From: Candidatus Palauibacter rhopaloidicola
GTDB taxonomy: Bacteria > Gemmatimonadota > Gemmatimonadetes > Palauibacterales > Palauibacteraceae
Direction: 5' to 3'
Assembly (NCBI GenBank): GCA_026914155.1
Contig: JAPPGH010000031.1
Span: 1-64,000 of the forward strand
Length of the DNA stretch: 64,000 nt
This document shows, one piece after another, positions 57,554 through 64,000 of this stretch (positions are counted from its first letter, which is position 1; each line of letters begins with the position of its first letter). The position numbers were made by a program, and so were the translations under genes. The notes below the pieces were generated by a model, which saw only the letters and a program-made list of their open reading frames with translations, was not told the DNA's origin and ran no database searches.

Positions 57554-59611
57554 TCAACTCGTGGCGGGCGGGGTCCGGTACTTGTCGAACCACGCCACGA
57601 TGTTCGCGATCTTGGCCATGAGCTGGCTCGGGCGGCGGCTCATGTCGTGCGACGCGCCCGGCAGCCGGATCACGGCCGTGTCGATCCCGCGCAGCTTGAG
57701 CGCGTGGAACATCTGGTACGACTCCGACAGCGGCGTCCGCAGGTCTTCCTCCCCCGTGATGATCATCGTGGGCGTGTTCACGTCTCCCACGAGCGAGATG
57801 GGAGAGAACTCCCAGTACGCGTCCGGGTTCTCCCACGGGAGCCCTTCGTAGCGGCTGTGGTAGTAGCCGTACCAGTTGTCCGCCGTGAGCGTCTTGCTGA
57901 TCCAGTTGACGACGGGCTTCTGGGACACCGCGGCCCGGAAGCGGTCCGTCTTGCCGACGATCCAGGCCGTCATGATGCCGCCGGCGCTCCCTCCGGTGAC
58001 GAAGAGGTTGGCCTCGTCGATGTATCCGCGCTCGATCACGGCATCGACCCCGGACATGAGGTCGTCGTAGTCCTGCCCCGGGTAGTTGTGGTAGAGGAGG
58101 TCCGCGAACTCCTCGCCGTAGCTCGTGCTCCCCCGCGGGTTCGCGTACAGAACGACGTAGCCGGCGGCGGCGAGCAGTTGCATCTCCGCCGAGAAACGGT
58201 CTCCGTAGTTGGAGACGGGTCCGCCGTGGATTTCGAGGATGAGGGGATAGCGCCGGTCCGGATCGAAGTCGGGCGGCTTCACGATCCACCCCTGGATGGG
58301 ACGGTCGTCGAAGGACGAATCCCACCAGATCTCCTCGACCTCGCCGAGCTGCCGGTTCGCGAGCAGGTCCTCGTTCAGCGACGTGATGCGGCGCACGCCG
58401 CGACCCCTCGCGCCCACCGCGACCTCTCCCGGCGATTCGGGGCGGGTCTGGTTGAGCGCGAAGCTCCCGTCGTCGGCGACGCTGAAGGAGCCGCCGCCGT
58501 ACGGACGCCCGTAGGACGTGCCCCCCAGATCCTCCGCCAGCACTTCGAGGTCGCCGTCGAGCGTGGCGAAGCCGACCTTCGAGTTCCCCTCGTCGTCGTA
58601 CTGGAAGTAGATCCCGCTCCCGTCGGGGGCCCACACCGGGTTGGAGACGCTGCGGTCGAGACCGCCCGTGAGGACGCGCTGCCCGCTCCCGTCCAGGTTC
58701 ATCAGCTGGAGCCGGCTCACCTGGTAGGTGCGCGTGCGGTCCTCGTAGCCCACGAAGGCGATCTGCCGCCCGTCGGGAGAGATCGCCGGATTTCGGTCAG
58801 GTCCGGGGCGGTCGGTGAGAGGCCGCACCTCTCCGGTGGCGACCGAGACGATGTAGAGTTCCGAGTTCCGGTAGTCGTGGATCCAGTCGTCGTTCCGGTT
58901 CGACGAGAAGACGAGGCTCGCGCCGTCCGGGGTCCACGCGGCGGGGCTCTGGTGCTGGAAGTCGCCCGACGTCACCTGCGTGGGCGTGCCTCCCTCGACC
59001 GGGACGATGAAGAGGTGGTCGAAGCCGAAGTCGAGATAGCCGACGCCGTCCTGCCGGTTCTTGAAGCGGTCCTCCATGATGGGAGGATCGGCCCACTCCG
59101 CCCCGGCGGGCGGTTTGGGCGGCGGGGCGAGGCTCGGCGGCGGATACGGGACGAGCTTGTTGAACGCGAGGTAGCGCCCGTCCGGCGACCAGCGCAGCCC
59201 GCGCGGCGATTCGATGAGCTGCGTGAGCGTGGCTTCCTCGCCCGTGTCCATCCAGCGCACGTGGATCTGGCCGTCGTCCGTGTAGGCGATCCGGGTCCCG
59301 TCGGGCGACCACCGCGGGGATCCGCCCACGCCCACTCGCCGGTGGTCCGACCCGTCGGCGTTCATGATCCACAGCTCGGACTTCTTCGCGTCCCGCATGA
59401 TGTCCATGGACGTGCGGACGTAGATGACCTGACTGCCGTCGGGGGAGATCCGCGGGTCCGCGGCGTATTCGATCTCGAACACGTCCATCGGCTCGAACCG
59501 GCCCTGTCCGGCCAACGGGCCGGCGCTCAGCGCGCCTGACCCGGCGAGCAGGGCCAGGGCGAACTTCGTCAGTCGGATCTTGTGGAGGCTCTTCTCGCTC
59601 ATCTCACGCAT
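57554..59611 (-). CDS. Exported S9 prolyl-oligopeptidase-family serine peptidase (second)
   Basis: 685 aa, ATG at 59611 with GGGAG 6 nt upstream (the internal ATG at 59602 is an alternative). Signal peptide to about residue 36 (PLAGQ). Propeller repeats with SPDGSQVIY, SPDGTRIAY and SPDGRYLAF, then a hydrolase domain with HGGP (462-465), nucleophile Ser542 in GGSAGG, acid in GEEDLRTPL and His in GASHDMS. A very long open frame continues upstream on this strand but is an artefact of codon bias. Related to, but not a close copy of, the S9 gene at 42312. Confidence 0.87.
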   Translation of the reverse strand: MREMSEKSLHKIRLTKFALALLAGSGALSAGPLAGQGRFEPMDVFEIEYAADPRISPDGSQVIYVRTSMDIMRDAKKSELWIMNADGSDHRRVGVGGSPRWSPDGTRIAYTDDGQIHVRWMDTGEEATLTQLIESPRGLRWSPDGRYLAFNKLVPYPPPSLAPPPKPPAGAEWADPPIMEDRFKNRQDGVGYLDFGFDHLFIVPVEGGTPTQVTSGDFQHQSPAAWTPDGASLVFSSNRNDDWIHDYRNSELYIVSVATGEVRPLTDRPGPDRNPAISPDGRQIAFVGYEDRTRTYQVSRLQLMNLDGSGQRVLTGGLDRSVSNPVWAPDGSGIYFQYDDEGNSKVGFATLDGDLEVLAEDLGGTSYGRPYGGGSFSVADDGSFALNQTRPESPGEVAVGARGRGVRRITSLNEDLLANRQLGEVEEIWWDSSFDDRPIQGWIVKPPDFDPDRRYPLILEIHGGPVSNYGDRFSAEMQLLAAAGYVVLYANPRGSTSYGEEFADLLYHNYPGQDYDDLMSGVDAVIERGYIDEANLFVTGGSAGGIMTAWIVGKTDRFRAAVSQKPVVNWISKTLTADNWYGYYHSRYEGLPWENPDAYWEFSPISLVGDVNTPTMIITGEEDLRTPLSESYQMFHALKLRGIDTAVIRLPGASHDMSRRPSQLMAKIANIVAWFDKYRTPPATS

Positions 59612-59749
59612 CGTCGGCTCCCGGGATCGAACAGGGGACAAGGGCCGGAAACATATCTCCCCGATTCGACCCGCGGGCAACCGTCGCGTTATCGTCCGGC
59701 TGGTCAGGGTCGTCCGACAGTGCCGCGTTGTTTCTCCGGGGTGATTGAC

Positions 59750-61489
59750 ATGATTCGGCTTACCGCACCATGCGCCGCCTTCCTGGTCACGAGCGCCGCC
59801 CTCGCGGGAGGCGCCTTCCCCCTCCCGCTGTCCGGGCAGGAGTACGACATCCTCATCCGGAACGGGCGCGTCATCGACGGCACCGGAAACCCGTGGTTCG
59901 CGGCGGACATCGCCATCGCCGGCGACCGGATCGTGCGGATCGGGGGGCTCGGCGCTGCGACGGCGCAGCGGGTCGTGGACGCGACGGGGATGTACGTCTC
60001 GCCGGGCTTCATCGACCTGCACTCGCACGCCGACCGCGCCATGACCTCCGAGCACCTGGAGGCACGGCGCGCGAAAAGCCTGAACAGCCAGGGGCTCACG
60101 ACGGTCATCGGGGGGCCGGACGGCCGCAATCAGACGTGGCCGCTCAGCGCGGAGATCGCGGCTCTCCGGGAGCTGGGACACGCGATGAACTTCGTCCCCA
60201 TGGTCGGCCACAGCACGGTGCGCGCCGAAGTGATGGGCAACGACTACTGGCGTGCGGCGACGGAGGACGAGGTCGCCCGCATGCAGGCGCTCGTGCGCGA
60301 GGGAATGGAGTCGGGGGCGTGGGGGCTGGGAGCCGGGGTCGAGTACCGCCCCGCCCGCTACAGCACGCCGGAGGAGGTCATCGCCCTCGCCGATGCCGTG
60401 GCCCCCTACGACGGCTTCTACGTCGCGCACCAGCGCAGCGAGGCGGCCATGCCGCTGTGGGAGCTTCCGAGCACCGTGACGGAGGGGCCCGTGGACGGGA
60501 ACGAGGGGCTGGCGGAGACCGTGAACGTCGCCCGCCAAACGGGGATCCGAGTCGTGGCGAGCCACCACAAGGCGCGGGGCCGCGCCAGCTTCGGCCGCTC
60601 CGGGCAGGACACGCTGGTCGTGAACCGGGCGCGGGCGGAGGGGCTGGAAGTCTACCTGGACGTCTACCCCTACGAGACGTTCGGCGGGGGCGCGCGGCCC
60701 ATGATCCCGCGCTGGAGCCTGGTGCACGACACCGTGGACACGAGCGGCGGGAGGGACAGCCCGGTCTACAACCGCCCGGGGGTGTTCGACGATGCCCGGG
60801 CGCACCTGGAGCGCCGCTGGGCGGACCCGGAACTCCGGGGCCTCATCGCCCGCGACATCGAGTGGATCGTGGACCACAACGGGGGGCCGGACCGCGTGGT
60901 CGTGGTGGGCTACCCCGACTCGACCTGGGTGGGCCGCACGCTGGAGGAACTGGGTCGCCGGCTGGACTCCACGTACCAGGAGGTCATCGTCCACATGGCG
61001 CTCAACGGATACCCGGAGGTGCTCGGCGGAGCTTGGACGCGCGGCTACGGGATCCACGATTCGGACGTCATCAACTACTACCGGCAGGACTACACGGCCA
61101 CGGCGTCCGACGCGGCCGTGAGCGGGGTCGAAGGCGTGCCCGAGTTCGCCTCGCGGCCCGGCGCGCACCCCCGCCACTTCGGCGCCTTCACGCGCAAGAT
61201 CGCCCGCTACGTGAAGGACCTGGAGGCGATCACGCTTCCGTTCGCGGTCCGCTCGATGACGGGGCTGCCGGCGCGGATCATCGGGCTGGAGGACCGCGGC
61301 TTCGTGCGTGAAGGCTACAAGGCGGACCTCGTCGTGTTCGACCTCGAGCGGCTCCGGGACCGGGCCACCGTGCTCGAGCCGGACCTGTTCAGCGAGGGGG
61401 TCGACTACGTGATGGTGAACGGCGTGTTCACGGTGGACGCGGGAGAGTTCACCGACGAACTCCCGGGCGAGGTCATCCTCCGGCCCTGA
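59750..61489 (+). CDS. Exported N-acyl-D-amino-acid deacylase-family amidohydrolase
   Basis: 579 aa with signal peptide (to about residue 29). Metal motif GFIDLHSHADR (HxH present), later THR/ASHHKARG and the final LPARIIGLEDRGFVREGYKADLVVFD are typical of D-aminoacylase-family amidohydrolases. ATG at 59750 follows GGGGTG. Divergent from the S9 gene with about 138 bp between starts. Likely releases D-amino acids from N-acyl or peptide substrates in the periplasm. Confidence 0.82.
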   Translation: MIRLTAPCAAFLVTSAALAGGAFPLPLSGQEYDILIRNGRVIDGTGNPWFAADIAIAGDRIVRIGGLGAATAQRVVDATGMYVSPGFIDLHSHADRAMTSEHLEARRAKSLNSQGLTTVIGGPDGRNQTWPLSAEIAALRELGHAMNFVPMVGHSTVRAEVMGNDYWRAATEDEVARMQALVREGMESGAWGLGAGVEYRPARYSTPEEVIALADAVAPYDGFYVAHQRSEAAMPLWELPSTVTEGPVDGNEGLAETVNVARQTGIRVVASHHKARGRASFGRSGQDTLVVNRARAEGLEVYLDVYPYETFGGGARPMIPRWSLVHDTVDTSGGRDSPVYNRPGVFDDARAHLERRWADPELRGLIARDIEWIVDHNGGPDRVVVVGYPDSTWVGRTLEELGRRLDSTYQEVIVHMALNGYPEVLGGAWTRGYGIHDSDVINYYRQDYTATASDAAVSGVEGVPEFASRPGAHPRHFGAFTRKIARYVKDLEAITLPFAVRSMTGLPARIIGLEDRGFVREGYKADLVVFDLERLRDRATVLEPDLFSEGVDYVMVNGVFTVDAGEFTDELPGEVILRP

Positions 61490-61570
61490 GCCCGCGGCCC
61501 GTGTCGCGCTCGGAGGTTTCCGGGCTATTGTTTCCGCCTGATTCGGCAACCGTGAGATTGGGAGAGCCTT

Positions 61571-63694
61571 ATGCGCACGCGACTCCATGCCCTGCTGCTC
61601 CTCGCTCCCGTCGCCGCCTGCACCGCGGACGCGCCGCCGCCCGAGCCGTCGGCCGTGCGGAGCGCCAGCGATGTGACCGACGCCGTGCTCGAGGCGGCGC
61701 GGCCCGACGGCAACTGGCTCACCTACGGCGGCAACTACGCGGAGGATCGCTTCAGCACGCTGGATGAAGTCACGCGGGACAACGTCGACGGACTCGGCCT
61801 CGCCTGGACGTACGACATCGAACTGCGCGGCGGCGTCGAGGCCACGCCGCTCGTCGTGGGCGGCGTCATGTACATCAGTTCCCCGTGGAGCGTGGTGCAC
61901 GCGATCGACACGCGGACGGGAGAGCGGCTGTGGCGTCACGACCCCGGCGTTCCGCGCATCCGCGGGCGCCTCGCCTGCTGCGACGTCGTGAACCGTGGCG
62001 TCGCGCTCTACGAGGGCAAGGTGATCGTGGGCACGATCGACGGCCGCCTCGTCGCCCTCGACGCGGAGACCGGCGACGTCGTGTGGGAGACGCTCACCAT
62101 CGACCCCGACGAGGCCTACACGATCACGGGCGCGGTGCGCGTGGTGCAGGGGCTCGCGATCATCGGCAACGGGGGAGCCGAGTACGGCGTCCGGGGCTAC
62201 GTGTCCGCCTACGACGCGGACGATGGCGAACTCGTGTGGCGCACCTACACGGTGCCCGGCAACCCGGCGGACGGCTTCGAGTCCGAAACCATGGAGATGG
62301 CGGCGGAGACGTGGAGCGGCGAGTGGTGGGTCGCGGGAGGCGGCGGGACGGCCTGGGACTCGATCATCTACGACCCGGACCTCGACCTCCTCTACATCGG
62401 AACGGGGAACGGGTCCCCGTGGTCGCGGAGCCACCGGAGCCCGGGGGGCGGTGACAACCTCTTCCTCGCCTCGATCCTCGCGTTGCGCCCGCAGACGGGC
62501 GAGTACGTGTGGCACTTCCAGACGACGCCCGGCGACCACTGGGACTACACGGCCGTGCAGCCGATGACGCTTGCCGACCTCGAGTTCGACGGCCGCATGC
62601 GCCGCGTGATCATGCAGGCGCCGAAGAACGGGTTCTTCTACGTCCTCGACGCCGAGACGGGCGAGTTCCTGTCGGGTCAGGAATACATCGTGCAGAACTG
62701 GGCGGAGGGACTCGACCTCGAGACGGGCCGCCCCACGGACCGACCGGAAGCCGTGCACGCGGAGGTCTGGACGCTCATCACGCCGGCCGCCCTCGGGGGC
62801 CACAACTGGCAGCCACAGTCGTTCAACCCGGAAACGGGGCTCATGTACCTGCCGATCCAGGAGGGGTGGGTCGAGCGCAGCGAGCCGCCCGACTGGGTGT
62901 TCACGGACCTCGCGATCGAGGACCACAGCTACGGACCCGCGGTCAGCAACCTGGGGCTCCAGAGCCGCTATGGCGCCCGCGATGACGCCGGGTTCCTCGT
63001 GGCCTGGGACCCCAAGGCGCAGGAGGCGCGCTGGACCGTCGCCCAGCTCGGCTACTGGAACGGCGGGACGATGACGACGTCGTCGGGGCTCGTGTTCCAG
63101 GGCGGCGGGGACGGCCGCTTCGTCGCGTACGACGCGGAGACCGGAGACCAGTTGTGGGAGGTCTCCACCGGCCTCGGGATCCTCGGCGGCCCGGTAACCT
63201 ACCTCGTCGACGGTCGGCAGCATGTGTCCGTGGCGGCCGGCTGGGGCGGCGCGCGCGGACGCAGCGGGTCTCCGTACGGCGACGCGGCGAACTACGAGCA
63301 GCGGGGACGGGTCTTCACCTTCGTGCTGGGCGGGACGGAGCCCATGCCGACGCCGCAGCGGAAACGGCCTGAGAACGTGCCCGACCTCGATCTGCCCACG
63401 GACGCCGAGTCGCTGGAGCGCGGGGCGGACGTGTACGGGCAGTATTGCGGCATCTGTCACGGCGGCGGAGGCGGCTCGGAGGGCGCGATGCCGAACCTGC
63501 AGCGGTCGACCGACATCGTGCACCGCAACTTCGAGGACATCGTGCTCGGAGGGAGTCGCGAGGCGCAGGGAATGCCATCGTACGAGGGATTGCTCGACTC
63601 CGAGCAGGTTCGGGCGATCCAGGCGTACATCGTGTCGCAGGCGAGGGAGACGCTCGCCGCGGCGGCCGAGACGCCGGCGGATGGCGACCACTGA
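61571..63694 (+). CDS. PQQ-dependent dehydrogenase with C-terminal cytochrome c (quinohemoprotein), lipoprotein
   Basis: 707 aa. Lipobox VAAC with Cys17 as lipidated residue. Eight-bladed PQQ propeller with the vicinal-cysteine CCDVVNRG motif, HWDYTAVQP and GGHNWQP. C-terminal cytochrome with CGICH (Cys626, Cys629, His630) and the later GMPSYEG providing the Met ligand. Expected to oxidise an alcohol or sugar in the periplasm, passing electrons to the heme. Substrate cannot be told. ATG with GGGAG upstream. Confidence 0.88.
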   Translation: MRTRLHALLLLAPVAACTADAPPPEPSAVRSASDVTDAVLEAARPDGNWLTYGGNYAEDRFSTLDEVTRDNVDGLGLAWTYDIELRGGVEATPLVVGGVMYISSPWSVVHAIDTRTGERLWRHDPGVPRIRGRLACCDVVNRGVALYEGKVIVGTIDGRLVALDAETGDVVWETLTIDPDEAYTITGAVRVVQGLAIIGNGGAEYGVRGYVSAYDADDGELVWRTYTVPGNPADGFESETMEMAAETWSGEWWVAGGGGTAWDSIIYDPDLDLLYIGTGNGSPWSRSHRSPGGGDNLFLASILALRPQTGEYVWHFQTTPGDHWDYTAVQPMTLADLEFDGRMRRVIMQAPKNGFFYVLDAETGEFLSGQEYIVQNWAEGLDLETGRPTDRPEAVHAEVWTLITPAALGGHNWQPQSFNPETGLMYLPIQEGWVERSEPPDWVFTDLAIEDHSYGPAVSNLGLQSRYGARDDAGFLVAWDPKAQEARWTVAQLGYWNGGTMTTSSGLVFQGGGDGRFVAYDAETGDQLWEVSTGLGILGGPVTYLVDGRQHVSVAAGWGGARGRSGSPYGDAANYEQRGRVFTFVLGGTEPMPTPQRKRPENVPDLDLPTDAESLERGADVYGQYCGICHGGGGGSEGAMPNLQRSTDIVHRNFEDIVLGGSREAQGMPSYEGLLDSEQVRAIQAYIVSQARETLAAAAETPADGDH

Positions 63695-63726
63695 ACCGGG
63701 AGCCCCGAACGGGCGACCACTGAACC
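63683..63726. repeat. 15-bp direct repeat around the PQQ dehydrogenase stop
   Basis: GGCGACCACTGAACC occurs at 63683-63697, including the TGA stop, and again at 63712-63726, spaced exactly 29 bp. It looks like a small tandem duplication of the gene end. No function is apparent. Confidence 0.55.
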
Positions 63727-63746
63727 ACAACAAGAGGAACGGACTC

Positions 63747-64000
63747 ATGAAGCGCTTCATCCTGGTCTCACTTCTTGCCACCGGAGGTTTCACGGCCATG
63801 GCTTCCGATCTTTCGGCCCAGCGTGAGTACATCAACCCGCGGCACGCGAGCGAGGAAGGCGTCCTTCCCTTCAGCGGTGCCGTCTGGGTGGGCGACCTGC
63901 TCTTCGTGTCCGGGTCGCTGGGACTCGTGGACGGGCGTCCGCCGAACGACGCGGAGGAGGAGGCCCGACTCGTCATGGAGGCGATCAAGAACACGGTGGA
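63747..64000 (+). CDS. Exported RidA/YjgF-family protein, cut by window end
   Basis: 84 codons visible, continuing beyond the window. Signal peptide (residues 1 to about 25, ending in LSAQ), then the RidA start REYINPRHASEEGVLPFSGAVWVGDLLFVSGSLG. Cytoplasmic RidA members hydrolyse reactive enamine or imine intermediates; an exported one is less usual. ATG follows AGAGGAAC. Lies 52 bp after the PQQ dehydrogenase gene and probably shares its transcript. Confidence 0.75.
   Translation, partial: MKRFILVSLLATGGFTAMASDLSAQREYINPRHASEEGVLPFSGAVWVGDLLFVSGSLGLVDGRPPNDAEEEARLVMEAIKNTV

Noticed and set aside
57446-59539. A 697-codon plus-strand frame opposite the second S9 peptidase
   Set aside because: Mirror frame of the S9 gene with no recognisable motif; Arg, Val and Asp rich.
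57554-63994. A 2146-codon open frame on the minus strand through the whole region
   Set aside because: Only the last 685 residues are a real S9 peptidase. The rest lies opposite well-supported deacylase, PQQ dehydrogenase and RidA genes, and is low-complexity Arg/His/Val-rich sequence, as expected antisense to high-GC coding DNA.
1-64000. tRNA or rRNA genes, including a tRNA attachment site for the element
   Set aside because: No cloverleaf-like or rRNA-like segment was noticed when reading; the element's target is a protein gene. A tRNA-scan would be needed to be certain.

Overview
The window is a high-GC chromosomal segment of a free-living or host-associated bacterium. The gene content suits Gemmatimonadota or a similar high-GC phylum: many exported S9, M1 and M24 peptidases and amidohydrolases, a YVTN protein paired with a di-heme cytochrome, a PQQ dehydrogenase with a cytochrome tail, and a MoxR/DUF58/DUF4129/DUF4350 locus. 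The phylum is an inference; no rRNA or tRNA gene was seen. Genes are packed tightly and very often overlap by 4 nt (ATGA, GTGA, TTGA), so start codons were mostly chosen by coupling to the upstream stop or by a Shine-Dalgarno match.

Layout. 1-2.2 kb: an exported metzincin protease and a small exported protein. 2.2-9.0 kb plus 18.5-19.7 kb: a divergent cluster of four ATP-grasp ligases, one S51-like class-I amidotransferase-fold protein and two PF00756-type esterases, of unknown pathway. 9.04-18.52 kb: an integrated element of about 9.5 kb, described below. 19.7-26.8 kb: alpha-glucan (glycogen) genes GlgB, GlgA and two GH57 enzymes. 26.8-28.7 kb: an alpha/beta hydrolase and a DinB-like protein. 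28.7-36.5 kb: DUF4129, DUF4350, MoxR and DUF58, convergent with an RDD-SpoIIM membrane protein. 36.6-42.2 kb: an ABC exporter, an M1 aminopeptidase and a DUF418 protein. 42.3-51 kb: an S9 peptidase, a YcaQ-like winged-helix protein, a YVTN/di-heme/LhgO operon, a class II aldolase and a YpdA-like reductase. 51-54.8 kb: an amidohydrolase, then a lower-GC island with a DUF433/PIN-like toxin-antitoxin-type pair and a NucS-like nuclease. 54.8-64 kb: an M24 peptidase, CaiB-type CoA-transferase, S9 peptidase, N-acyl-D-amino-acid deacylase, PQQ dehydrogenase and a RidA protein cut by the window end.

The most notable object is the integrated element. It encodes a tyrosine integrase, small zinc-ribbon and hypothetical proteins, and an almost complete HK97-type head-building and DNA-packaging set: connector, gp10-like protein, large terminase, HNH, major capsid protein, prohead protease and portal. 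I find no tail, lysis, replication or repressor gene. This is the content expected of a capsid-forming phage satellite (cf-PICI-like) that makes its own heads and borrows tails. It sits inside the first codons of the third ATP-grasp gene, and its right end supplies a replacement start that keeps the gene in frame. Its head genes are in an order different from the usual HK97 order.

The second point of interest is the ATP-grasp/S51-like/esterase cluster next to the glycogen genes. The combination suggests ligation of amino or acyl groups to an unknown substrate, with matching hydrolases, and possibly a link to polysaccharide metabolism. This is inference.
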